From Erysipelothrix amsterdamensis (GTDB taxonomy: Bacteria > Bacillota_I > Bacilli_A > Erysipelotrichales > Erysipelotrichaceae), in assembly GCF_940143175.1 (NCBI RefSeq), contig NZ_OW659496.1, forward strand, positions 310,001 through 374,000: 64,000 nucleotides of DNA, read 5' to 3'. The notes under the pieces were generated by a model. The model worked only from the letters and a program-made list of their open reading frames with translations, had not been told where the DNA came from and searched no databases. Positions within the stretch are counted from its first letter, which is position 1. Every line of letters starts with the position of its first letter. The translations under genes and the position numbers were made by a program. This document shows positions 52,452 to 60,785 of this stretch, piece after piece.

Positions 52452-52878
52452 GTTCTTTGTAAGAAGTTTTTTTATCGAGATAATCGGACAAGGTGTCGAG
52501 TTGCCATTTACGTTCAAGTGAACGTTTACTGCGTTTTCCAACTTGTACTGCTTTTAATGCATAATCTGCACATTGGATGCCGTGTGCTTTTACTTGTGTG
52601 GTTCCTGCGGCATGACCACTTGCTCTGAGTAAATAGACGTGCTCTGTTTTTGTGAGCTCACGTGCACGCTCATGTGCCTTTAAGGCGCGTTTTCGTGCTT
52701 CATCTGTCGCCATGGTTCCTTCAACCCAATCTCGGGTTGCTTTAAGGGACGCGGTAGCATGTACATCTTTATAGCGACAAAGGGTTAAAGCATGTTCGAG
52801 GCAATCTCCAGCCCACATCACAACGATGTGTTTTGGTGCTTCTTTTAAAAGCGATTCTAATAATTCTGTATCAGTCAT
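52444..52878 (-). CDS. Imm-5-like putative immunity-family protein
   Basis: 144 residues from ATG 52878. The middle and C-terminal helices resemble the Imm-5 family: [15 protein letters not shown], a [29 protein letters not shown] segment, and [29 protein letters not shown]. Imm-5 proteins are annotated as possible immunity proteins of polymorphic toxins, but most occur without a toxin nearby, as here. The start overlaps msrB by eight bases. The last two sense codons and the stop come from the inserted IS3-type element; the restored pre-insertion end would read KEQN-stop instead of KERN-stop. Confidence 0.7.
   Translation of the reverse strand: MTDTELLESLLKEAPKHIVVMWAGDCLEHALTLCRYKDVHATASLKATRDWVEGTMATDEARKRALKAHERARELTKTEHVYLLRASGHAAGTTQVKAHGIQCADYALKAVQVGKRSKRSLERKWQLDTLSDYLDKKTSYKERN
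52452..52473. terminator. Right half of the split terminator hairpin
   Basis: GTTCTT and AAGAAGTTTTTTT, complementary to the left half at 51141-51161. Confidence 0.85.
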
Positions 52879-53281
52879 GTTTGATGTCTTGGATATACTG
52901 TCCATAGCCTTCTTCTTCCATTTGATCAAGTGGAATAAAACGAAGTGCTGCGGAATTGATGCAGTAACGAAGTCCTCCCAGTTCTTGAGGGCCATCGTTA
53001 AAGACATGACCAAGATGTGAATCTGCATTTAAGGAACGCACTTCGATACGTCGTGTTTCATCTTCAACTTCAAGCAGTGCGTCAATAGGTTTTGCGAAAG
53101 CAGGCCATCCGCAACCCGCATCAAATTTATCGTTTGATAAGAAAAGGGGTTCGCCGCTTACAATGTCGACATAAATTCCGGGCTCATAAAAATCATCATA
53201 GGCTCCGGTAAACGGTGCTTCAGTAGCACTGTTTTGGGTTACTTCATATTGAAGTGGTGTGAGTTTATTTTTTAAATTCAT
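52871..53281 (-). CDS. msrB: Peptide-methionine (R)-S-oxide reductase MsrB
   Basis: 136 residues. The family motifs are [39 protein letters not shown] and [13 protein letters not shown] with the catalytic cysteine in the last. The CxxC pairs of zinc-binding MsrB are absent, so this is the zinc-free form. It reduces methionine-R-sulfoxide in oxidised proteins. GGAGGA lies close to the ATG. First gene of a pair with the Imm-5-like gene. Confidence 0.94.
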   Translation of the reverse strand: MNLKNKLTPLQYEVTQNSATEAPFTGAYDDFYEPGIYVDIVSGEPLFLSNDKFDAGCGWPAFAKPIDALLEVEDETRRIEVRSLNADSHLGHVFNDGPQELGGLRYCINSAALRFIPLDQMEEEGYGQYIQDIKHD

Positions 53282-53322
53282 CCTTATGTCCTCCTGAATT
53301 AATTATAAACCAATGTTGTATC

Positions 53323-53378
53323 TTAAACAATTCTTAAACATTTGACCCGTTGGTTTTTAAACAGTTACTCCCTATAAT
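53323..53378 (+). promoter_or_regulatory. Promoter and TTAAACA direct repeats upstream of the two-component operon
   Basis: TTAAACA occurs at 53323, 53334 and 53357: spacing 11 then 23, so all on one helix face. A promoter TTGGTT (53350-53355), 17-base spacer, TATAAT (53373-53378) overlaps the third copy. OmpR-type regulators bind such repeats; autoregulation is likely. Confidence 0.55.
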
Positions 53379-53397
53379 AGAACTAAGAGGTGGCAAG

Positions 53398-54108
53398 ATG
53401 GCTAAAATATTGATTTGTGATGATGAAAAAGATATTGTGAATGCATTAAAAATTTATTTATCACAGGAAGATTATATTATTTATGAAGCGTTTAACGGCG
53501 TAGAAGCATTAGAGTTGCTTGAAAAAGAGCACATTGATCTTGTGTTGCTGGATATTATGATGCCTGTAATGGATGGGTTGGAGGCGATGATGCATATTCG
53601 TAAAACAACAACAATCCCAATTATTCTTTTAACGGCGAAGGGCGAAGATACGGATAAGATTTTAGGATTAAATGTTGGGGCGGATGACTACATTACTAAA
53701 CCGTTTAATCCAATGGAAGTGATAGCACGGGTAAAATCACAACTTCGGCGCTACACACAATTTAATCAGGCATATGTAGAGAAGTCCCATATTTTAAAAG
53801 TAGGCGGACTTGAACTGAATGATGAAACCAAATCGGTGAGTATGGATGGAAAACACGTCCGTTGTACACCCACTGAGTTTGAAATCTTAAAGTTTTTGAT
53901 GGAGCATCCAAACCGTGTCTTCTCACCCAAGCATATTTATGAACATGTATGGCAAGACCACTCTTATGGTGCGGAAGGAACGGTTGCAGTTCATATTCGT
54001 CATTTAAGAGAAAAGCTCGAAATCAATCCGTCAGAACCCCGTTATTTTAAAGTAGTGTGGGGACAAGGCTATAAAATAGAAGGAGATCTAAAACATGAAT
54101 CCGAATAA
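53398..54108 (+). CDS. OmpR-family response regulator (VanR-like)
   Basis: 236 residues from ATG 53398, preceded by AAGAGGTGG. Receiver domain with ICDDEKDIV, phosphorylation site Asp52 in LVLLDIMMPVMDG, and switch lysine in DYITKPFNP; winged-helix output domain with RCTPTEFEILKFLMEHPNRVFS and HIRHLREKLE. Paired with the kinase that overlaps it by 14 bases. Resembles VanR/VncR-type regulators of envelope stress, but the targets are not known. Confidence 0.92.
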   Translation: MAKILICDDEKDIVNALKIYLSQEDYIIYEAFNGVEALELLEKEHIDLVLLDIMMPVMDGLEAMMHIRKTTTIPIILLTAKGEDTDKILGLNVGADDYITKPFNPMEVIARVKSQLRRYTQFNQAYVEKSHILKVGGLELNDETKSVSMDGKHVRCTPTEFEILKFLMEHPNRVFSPKHIYEHVWQDHSYGAEGTVAVHIRHLREKLEINPSEPRYFKVVWGQGYKIEGDLKHESE

Positions 54109-56005
54109 ACGTAAACATTTTATCATTCGTTTCTTATCAGCAGCCGTATTTATCGTATCCTTTGGGGGATTTGTGGGGAGTGTGTATGCCCTGGTGAAGA
54201 TGCAAGATCTTCACGTGAACAGCATGACGCCGGAAGCGTTACGCGAAAATGTTTATAATGAAACCGCTCAAGACCAAATTAGAACTTTGATTCTAACGTC
54301 ATCGTTTGATAATGCGTCTGACAAGCGTTTTGCTGCAGGACTTAAAGATATGGAACAATCTGTAGTTTCTCCAAATCATTTTTTTAAAATCTATAATTCG
54401 GACAATGCGCTTCTATACAGCAAGGAAACCCCTTCGAAGTCTGGATTTATCACAGTCTATACTCTTTCGGATTATCAAAGCGTGGATGAACGTGATTCGG
54501 ATGGTCATTATATAAAATCACAAATGATTCAAAAAGATTATCGCGTTGAAAGCCAAATTGTTGAGGGGGCGCACGATGTCTTTTGGTATTTGGATATCTT
54601 AATCAATAAACTCTTAGAATTAGGTTATCGTCTGTATGGAATTCTAATTGTTTCTGCGTTTTTTATGCTTGCGTCATGGATTGTCTTTACAAAACATGCT
54701 GGGATTCGTAATGAAGATGGTACTGTCGACCAGAATTCTTTTGATCGTATTCCTTTAGAACCCTTTGCGCTTTTATACTTATTCATTTTCGGCTTTTCGA
54801 TCAGTCTTCTTGGAGAGAGTCTTAAGATCTTCTATCGCGATGTTCCCAACGCTTTTTTAATGGGAATCAGTATTACACTTATTTTATTGGGGTTATCATT
54901 TATTTTTTATAACTCGTTCATCAAACGGATTAAAGCAAAACAGCTCTTTGTGAATTCGTGGGTCTATCGATGGGGATATCTCCCGATAAAACGTCTTTAT
55001 AATGCATCATTCCACAATCGTGATTTGCTTATAAAAGTTTCCGTGGTTGTGGGGGCATCTTTATTATTTGATGTCATCACGATGACATCAATTTTCAATC
55101 ATAATAACGGCACCATGTTCTTTTTCTGGTTAATAAAAACAGGCGTGGTTCTCTATTTTATCTTTAAATTTACGCTTGATGCGAAAGGGATACGTGATGC
55201 AACGCAAGCAATGGTTTCTGGGAACCTCGATAAACCTCTTGATACATCAAAGCTTCAAGGTGTCTTAAAAGAACATGCACATGATTTAAATCAACTATCA
55301 GATGGTATGCATCGTGCGGTCGAGAAACAAATGAAATCGGAACGCATGAAAACGGATTTGATTACAAATGTCTCGCATGATATCAAAACACCCCTAACAT
55401 CGATCATCAATTATATTGGACTTCTTGAACAAAAATCTTTTGAAGATATAGAAGTTCAAGAATATTTAAAGGTTCTTTCAAGACAATCTTCACGCCTTAA
55501 GAAATTAATTGAAGATTTGGTTGAAGCATCGAAAGCAAGCTCAGGATCAATTCATCTTAATCAAGAAGATACCGACCTCAATGTCCTTCTTGATCAAGTC
55601 ATCGGAGAGTACCGGGATCGCTTTGATCAGAAACACTTGGAGCTTGTCGTGTCACAGGATGTCGTTCATGCACATTTAGATGGAAATGTCCTATTCCGTG
55701 TACTGGATAATCTCTTTGGAAATATTTGTAAGTATTCCTTAAAGCAATCACGGGTTTATGTAAATTTAAAACTTATTGAAAATAAAGCGGTTCTTGAAAT
55801 TAAGAACATCTCAGATGTGTCTTTAAACATCAGTTCCGATGAATTAATGGAGCGATTTGTACGCGGTGATGCATCTCGAAATACAGAAGGAAGTGGCTTA
55901 GGACTCTCGATTGCGAAAGCATTAACGGAAGTAATGGGTGGTGAATTTAAGCTCGATATTGATGGTGATTTATTCAAAGTTAAATTAACATTCCCACTTC
56001 AGTGA
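54095..56005 (+). CDS. Sensor histidine kinase (VanS-like)
   Basis: 636 residues. Signal-anchor helix near residues 8-32, an extracellular domain to about 180, then several further membrane helices up to about 360. HAMP-like stretch, then HisKA motif ITNVSHDIKTPLTSI (His428), N box VLDNLFGNICKYS, and G box NTEGSGLGLSIAKALTEVMGG. Extra membrane helices make it longer than VanS. Partner of the regulator just upstream. Confidence 0.9.
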   Translation: MNPNKRKHFIIRFLSAAVFIVSFGGFVGSVYALVKMQDLHVNSMTPEALRENVYNETAQDQIRTLILTSSFDNASDKRFAAGLKDMEQSVVSPNHFFKIYNSDNALLYSKETPSKSGFITVYTLSDYQSVDERDSDGHYIKSQMIQKDYRVESQIVEGAHDVFWYLDILINKLLELGYRLYGILIVSAFFMLASWIVFTKHAGIRNEDGTVDQNSFDRIPLEPFALLYLFIFGFSISLLGESLKIFYRDVPNAFLMGISITLILLGLSFIFYNSFIKRIKAKQLFVNSWVYRWGYLPIKRLYNASFHNRDLLIKVSVVVGASLLFDVITMTSIFNHNNGTMFFFWLIKTGVVLYFIFKFTLDAKGIRDATQAMVSGNLDKPLDTSKLQGVLKEHAHDLNQLSDGMHRAVEKQMKSERMKTDLITNVSHDIKTPLTSIINYIGLLEQKSFEDIEVQEYLKVLSRQSSRLKKLIEDLVEASKASSGSIHLNQEDTDLNVLLDQVIGEYRDRFDQKHLELVVSQDVVHAHLDGNVLFRVLDNLFGNICKYSLKQSRVYVNLKLIENKAVLEIKNISDVSLNISSDELMERFVRGDASRNTEGSGLGLSIAKALTEVMGGEFKLDIDGDLFKVKLTFPLQ

Positions 56006-56030
56006 CAGGCCTTGTTTTCTCACGTATAAT
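56002..56030 (+). promoter_or_regulatory. Probable promoter of the small membrane protein gene
   Basis: GTGACA (56002-56007), 17-base spacer and TATAAT (56025-56030), overlapping the end of the kinase gene. Confidence 0.5.
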
Positions 56031-56051
56031 ATAGTGAAGGAGACGATGCAT

Positions 56052-56492
56052 ATGAATCAAAAATTATTTAAACTTAAAAATATCATCGTCTTAATCGCCG
56101 TCATTAACTTTATGATGTTGACGATGGTTCGGGTCATCCTCTATTCGGAGTTACACCTTGTATACCGTTCTCATTTTAAAATGTTTCTCTATGGAGGTTT
56201 CTTTACCTGTATCATTCTTTTAATGTTTTATCTAGTTTATTATTTAGTAAGACCAAATGCTTTTGATCGCCGATATGGTATTGAAAATATTTTCCGTCGT
56301 GTCCTTCTAACAGTTTTTCTTCTCGCGGGTGTTCTCTATCTAGGATCAATAATGACGCGTTATGTTATTAACCTTGATCGAACTGAAATTCAACGGGATG
56401 GCATGATTGAAGTAACGACGAATGGACGTGTTGAACGTTATCGTGATTGTGGTCCCTTGTTTATGGAGTACATCACCACATCTTTAGATTAA
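56052..56492 (+). CDS. Small membrane protein of unknown function
   Basis: 146 residues from ATG 56052, nine bases after AAGGAG; other in-frame starts lie at 56034 (GTG) and 56046. Three hydrophobic helices (about 10-32, 46-68 and 85-107) followed by a short polar end TNGRVERYRDCGPLFMEYI. Lies between two two-component systems and has its own promoter and terminator. No family recognised. Confidence 0.55.
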   Translation: MNQKLFKLKNIIVLIAVINFMMLTMVRVILYSELHLVYRSHFKMFLYGGFFTCIILLMFYLVYYLVRPNAFDRRYGIENIFRRVLLTVFLLAGVLYLGSIMTRYVINLDRTEIQRDGMIEVTTNGRVERYRDCGPLFMEYITTSLD

Positions 56493-56494
56493 TC

Positions 56495-56523
56495 AAAGCG
56501 ATCAATTAAGATTGCTTTTTTTT
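56495..56523 (+). terminator. Terminator
   Basis: AAAGCGATC / GATTGCTTT hairpin (one G-T pair) with T run. Confidence 0.8.
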
Positions 56524-56602
56524 GTGATTTTAAATAACAATTATTGACAAGAAAAGTGAGAATCTCTATATTTAAACTTGATTTACTTGAGGAGGATGTT
56601 TT

Positions 56603-57298
56603 ATGAATCGCATACTTGTGGTCGATGATGATTTTGAAATTAGGGAACTGCTTGAATTACTGCTTACTAACGATGGCTTTCAAGTGCAGACGTATTCGAA
56701 TGGTTATGATGCACTGGAAGCCCTTGATGATGGATTTGATTTAGCGATTTTAGATGTGATGATGCCGGAGATAGATGGTATTAAACTGTGTCGAAAAATA
56801 CGTGATGCACACCAAATTCCAATTCTTTTTCTGACGGCTAAGGAGAAAGAAGAGGATGTAGTCAGAGGGTTTTCCGCAGGTGCAGATGACTATGTAATGA
56901 AGCCATTTTCATATCTTGAGCTAAGTGTCCGGGTTAAAGCACTTTTACGACGATACTGTAATTATGGAAGTAAGCAACAAGGTAGCGATTATGAGATGCT
57001 TGAAGAAGGTGATCTACGCTTAAACCGTAGAACCAATGAAGTTTATAAAAATGGAGTTTTACTCGATTTAACGGAGCGTGAGTATCGTATTCTGCGTCTT
57101 TTATTAGGGAATCCAGGCCGTATCTACACCATGGAACAACTTTTTGAAATTGTATGGGAAGATACGTATTTCTATTCCTGTTCCAATACAGTGATGGTTC
57201 ATATTCGCAATCTTCGCAAAAAAGTAGAAGATGAGCCCAATAAACCCAAGATTGTGAAAAATGTTTGGGGTAAAGGGTATACATACGATGGTCTTTAG
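56603..57298 (+). CDS. OmpR-family response regulator
   Basis: 231 residues. Receiver with ILVVDDDFEI, phosphorylation site Asp51 in LAILDVMMPEIDG, switch lysine in DYVMKPFS; winged-helix domain with LDLTEREYRILRLLLGNPGRIYT and HIRNLRKKVE. GGAGGATG precedes the ATG. Overlaps the kinase downstream by eleven bases. Target genes unknown. Confidence 0.92.
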   Translation: MNRILVVDDDFEIRELLELLLTNDGFQVQTYSNGYDALEALDDGFDLAILDVMMPEIDGIKLCRKIRDAHQIPILFLTAKEKEEDVVRGFSAGADDYVMKPFSYLELSVRVKALLRRYCNYGSKQQGSDYEMLEEGDLRLNRRTNEVYKNGVLLDLTEREYRILRLLLGNPGRIYTMEQLFEIVWEDTYFYSCSNTVMVHIRNLRKKVEDEPNKPKIVKNVWGKGYTYDGL

Positions 57299-58598
57299 GC
57301 AAACGAAAAAACCAACGCGACTTTCGTTTCAAATTCTTATCTACATTCTTATTGCGACGATACTGAGTTCTTGCCTATATTTTACGATGCGACATTTTTC
57401 CGAGATCTATATTACAAGTGTCCATCCAAACCGTAATACAATTCACCAACGTGTGGATTCGTTACAAACATATATTGAGGCAAAAAAGATTACAGAAGCA
57501 TCGCTGGATCAACTCAATGATTGGGTTAAACAATATCCGTATTCGCTTTTCTACATCTACAACGACTCGAAATTGTTGTATACGAACGATCTTGAAGTGG
57601 AAGTAAGGTCCTTTGACACGGTTAATGACGCATCGTATCCACTACAAACCTTTGGTTTAAATGTGAATGGAACACCGCTTCGGGTTGATATTATGAGTCA
57701 AGATAATATTGAATTTTTAGATCGCGTTGATCAAGTGAACCGTGTTGTATCGTTTATCGCGTTTGTAACGGTGATGTGTATTTTATTACGAAGTATGACT
57801 TCTTACATAGAAACGATTACGAATGAACTTAATGCGATTGGTGGAGGTATGCTCGAAACGAAAGTATCAGAACAAGGTAATGATGAATTAACGGATTTAG
57901 CGCGTGGTATTAATATGATGCGCGAAGCACTAATCGCCAATACTGAGATGGTTGTACGTTCACAAGAAGCGTTAAAAGATGCAACCACAACGTTGTCGCA
58001 TGATATTCGCACGCCAATGACAATATTACTGGGTTATCTTGAATACTTACAAAATGATGAAAGCTTAGATTCCTCGCATCATGATAAAATTCATCGATGT
58101 TATCAGAAAGCACATCAGGTTAAAGATTTAACTCAAGAATTACTACAATGTTTTACGGATATCGCAAATCAAGAGGAACATTCCTTTCCGATTATTAAAA
58201 CATCCTTTAATGATTTGAAACATGATTTTTTGAAGCAGTTACGGTCCTCCCTTGGGGTGTATGGTATTGAGGTCGTGGTTGAAGATTTCAGTAATGAACA
58301 AGGTTGGTGTTATGTTTCGCATATCTTGATGCATCGTATTTTTGATAATATAACGTCAAACATTATTAAATACGCACAATATGATCAAGGCGTTAGTGTT
58401 CATATAAAAATGCTTGGTCCGAAAGTGCGGATTCTTGTGGAGAATGAAATTGCTTTGGTGCCAAGAAATCATGAGAGTTACGGTATTGGATTAAGGAGCT
58501 GTGAACGACTGATGAATCTTCAAGATGGATTTTTATCGTGGAATCGAAATGGAACTCAGTTTCAATTGTGTTTAGAGTTAACAGTTAAGAATTATTAA
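57288..58598 (+). CDS. Sensor histidine kinase
   Basis: 436 residues from ATG 57288, within the end of the regulator gene. Membrane helices near 12-35 and 154-172 flank a sensor domain of about 115 residues; a HAMP segment follows. HisKA motif TTLSHDIRTPMTIL (His238), N-box-like RIFDNITSNIIKYAQ and G box SYGIGLRSCERLM are present. The ATP domain is somewhat short. Partner of the preceding response regulator. Confidence 0.9.
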   Translation: MVFRQTKKPTRLSFQILIYILIATILSSCLYFTMRHFSEIYITSVHPNRNTIHQRVDSLQTYIEAKKITEASLDQLNDWVKQYPYSLFYIYNDSKLLYTNDLEVEVRSFDTVNDASYPLQTFGLNVNGTPLRVDIMSQDNIEFLDRVDQVNRVVSFIAFVTVMCILLRSMTSYIETITNELNAIGGGMLETKVSEQGNDELTDLARGINMMREALIANTEMVVRSQEALKDATTTLSHDIRTPMTILLGYLEYLQNDESLDSSHHDKIHRCYQKAHQVKDLTQELLQCFTDIANQEEHSFPIIKTSFNDLKHDFLKQLRSSLGVYGIEVVVEDFSNEQGWCYVSHILMHRIFDNITSNIIKYAQYDQGVSVHIKMLGPKVRILVENEIALVPRNHESYGIGLRSCERLMNLQDGFLSWNRNGTQFQLCLELTVKNY

Positions 58599-58746
58599 GA
58601 AAAAGAAAATACTATTCTATACAATTATTTTGTATACTGACAATGTCTTGAAACTGAATGACCGTATACATAATTAATCTCGTTGATTTGATAACGTCAT
58701 GTTATCAATCCATATTCTTTCCACTATCAGTCTTAAGTTTCATCAA

Positions 58747-58788
58747 GACACAAAAAAAACAGGATACAATTCCTGTTTTTTTTGTGTC
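58747..58788. terminator. Bidirectional terminator
   Basis: Perfect 18-bp inverted repeat (core AAACAGGA / TCCTGTTT, loop TACAAT) between the kinase gene and the convergent exporter gene. Confidence 0.9.
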
Positions 58789-59801
58789 TAAACAATTCCC
58801 ATCATAAATTCAACACCCAATGCAACCACCACCACAAGTAATGAAATAATAAAACCATGGAGGAATGGGTTGAGACCGGTCTTCAACATCGATTTGAATT
58901 TTGTATTTAAACCAATAGAAGCAAGTGCACACACCATTAAAAATTTACTAATTTGTTTGAGAAGTTGACTGATACCAACGGGTATCAAACCTGTGCTGTT
59001 GAGAATTGCCATCCCAATAAATAAAAGAATAAACCAAGGTATGATTTGTGTTAATTTAATTGATTCATTTGCGGGTGTTAAGCCATCTCTTTTTTTAACG
59101 TGTGCGTGAATTAATGAGAAGACAATAACGGTTGGAATTATTGCCAGCGTACGGGTTAATTTCACCATCGTTGCGAAATCTCCTGCAGCTTCCGAGAATG
59201 CATAACCCGCTGCCACAACACTTGATGTATCATTCACAGCAGTACCTGCCCACAAACCATAAGCCATATCCGTGAGACCTAATGCTTTTCCCATAATCGG
59301 GAAGAGTACAATCATCAGTACATCAAATAAAAATGTTGCGGACATCGCATAGGCGATATCTTCGTCTTCTGCTTCAATAACAGGTGCAATTGCAGCGATG
59401 GCTGAGCCACCACAAATTCCCGTTCCGGCAGAGATTAAATTCGATAACTTCCAATTTAAACCAAGTTTCTTTCCAATAAAGTATCCACCACCAAAACATG
59501 TAAGCAGGGTAAATACCATAACGGCTAAGGATAGTTTTCCTACCGTTAAGATCATTGTGATATTTAACGATGCTCCTAAAAGAATAATCGCGAATTTTAA
59601 AACATGCTTGGATGTGAATTTTAAACCTGTTTTGATAACTGGACTGGGTTCTTTCCACGTATTCACAAGCATTCCAATAAGCAGTGCAATGACGGATGCT
59701 CCGACAAATTTTACGGGTAATAGACTTTCAAGTAGCACAGCGATAAGCGCTACAAGGCATGAAAGGATAAAACCGGGTGTATATTTTTTAATTGAGTTCA
59801 T
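58788..59801 (-). CDS. YeiH/UPF0324-family putative sulfate exporter
   Basis: 337 residues with about ten membrane helices. Family signatures are LIGMLVNTW, ILLGASLNITMI, GKKLGLNWKLSNLISAGTGICGGSAIAAIAPV and LWAGTAVNDTSSVVAAGYAFS. Annotated as putative sulfate exporters, with roles proposed in sulfite or sulfur-compound efflux. The divergent LysR gene 93 bases away is the standard partner in this family. Confidence 0.85.
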   Translation of the reverse strand: MNSIKKYTPGFILSCLVALIAVLLESLLPVKFVGASVIALLIGMLVNTWKEPSPVIKTGLKFTSKHVLKFAIILLGASLNITMILTVGKLSLAVMVFTLLTCFGGGYFIGKKLGLNWKLSNLISAGTGICGGSAIAAIAPVIEAEDEDIAYAMSATFLFDVLMIVLFPIMGKALGLTDMAYGLWAGTAVNDTSSVVAAGYAFSEAAGDFATMVKLTRTLAIIPTVIVFSLIHAHVKKRDGLTPANESIKLTQIIPWFILLFIGMAILNSTGLIPVGISQLLKQISKFLMVCALASIGLNTKFKSMLKTGLNPFLHGFIISLLVVVVALGVEFMMGIV

Positions 59802-59834
59802 AAGACCCCTCTTTCCAAAGAAAGTATACCATGT

Positions 59835-59868
59835 GTTATCATAACGCTTTATTATTCTGTGTTATAAT
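59835..59868 (+). promoter_or_regulatory. Palindrome and promoter between the exporter and LysR genes
   Basis: GTTATCATAAC (59835-59845) is a perfect palindrome around a central base. An extended -10 TGTTATAAT ends at 59868, driving the LysR gene. The palindrome is a candidate LysR-binding site. Confidence 0.5.
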
Positions 59869-59894
59869 GGATAAAGAATATTTATGGAGGGTAT

Positions 59895-60758
59895 ATGGAT
59901 CCAAAGTTAAAAACATTAATGACTGTGATGGAGTTGGAAAGTTATACTGAAGCAGCTTCTGTGCTTCATTTGACTCAACCTGCAGTTTCTCAACACATTA
60001 AGCGCTTGGAAACAATCTACCAGTGTAAGTTGGTGTATTTTGAAGGGCGGGTCTTGCATTTTACACAATCCGCATATTTACTTTATGATTTCGCCAAAAT
60101 CCAGAGTGCTCATCAGGATGTCTTATTCCAAAAACTTGAAGGTGTTGAAAATCCGGTATCGATTGGTATGACGTTGTCGATTGCGGATTATTACTTTCCA
60201 GCGTCCTTGCGATCCTATCTGATTGAAGAGTGTGTAAATTTTAAGATTAAAGTTGCGAATACGGATACGCTTTTAGAGGATTTGAAATCAGGTGCTATTG
60301 ATTGTGCTTTGGTTGAAGGTATGTTTGATCAAGATATCTTTACCTCGCATATCTTTACAGAGGCTCGTTTTATGCCCGTGGTGGCACGAACTCATCCGTT
60401 GGTAGGTCAAAGTGTGAGTTTAGAGAAACTCCTGTCATATCCGGTTATAGTACGCGAGTTGGGTTCAGGTACGCGCTCAATTTTTGAAAACTGGTTAACA
60501 GCTCATAATCATCGTTTAACTTCATTTCAATCAGTCCAAGAGATTGGAAGCTTTCAAACCATAAAAACATTTTTAAAGCGATCCAATGCAGTGTCATTTA
60601 TGTATACGAAAGTAGCTCATGAAGATATCGAAAATCAAGAATTAACCTATCTTGAGCTTGAAGATTTTGAATTGAAACGACCCTTGCACTTTGTGTATCT
60701 AAAACATCATCTTAAACAAAATGAGATTGAGGCAATTTATCATCTTACGCAAAAATAA
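59895..60758 (+). CDS. LysR-family transcriptional regulator (CysL/YeiE-like)
   Basis: 287 residues. N-terminal helix-turn-helix LKTLMTVMELESYTEAASVLHLTQPAVSQHIKRLE, then a periplasmic-binding-like effector domain (about 88-285). Family length. GGAGGGT precedes the ATG. Divergent from the YeiH-type exporter, which it probably controls; the effector may be a sulfur compound. Confidence 0.9.
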   Translation: MDPKLKTLMTVMELESYTEAASVLHLTQPAVSQHIKRLETIYQCKLVYFEGRVLHFTQSAYLLYDFAKIQSAHQDVLFQKLEGVENPVSIGMTLSIADYYFPASLRSYLIEECVNFKIKVANTDTLLEDLKSGAIDCALVEGMFDQDIFTSHIFTEARFMPVVARTHPLVGQSVSLEKLLSYPVIVRELGSGTRSIFENWLTAHNHRLTSFQSVQEIGSFQTIKTFLKRSNAVSFMYTKVAHEDIENQELTYLELEDFELKRPLHFVYLKHHLKQNEIEAIYHLTQK

Positions 60759-60785
60759 AAGAGGAACTTAATTAAGTTCCTCTTT
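60758..60785. terminator. Bidirectional terminator, perfect 28-bp palindrome
   Basis: AAAGAGGAACTTAA / TTAAGTTCCTCTTT between the LysR gene and the convergent brnQ; the brnQ stop lies inside it. Confidence 0.85.

Noticed and set aside
52444..53028. Longer start for the Imm-5-like gene
   Set aside because: The extension is antisense-free but runs in the wrong frame through msrB; the ATG at 52878 overlaps the msrB stop in the usual coupled way.
58688..58708. TTGATAAC/GTTATCAA considered as a terminator
   Set aside because: There is no T run after it; a perfect terminator follows at 58747-58788. It is kept only as a possible binding site.
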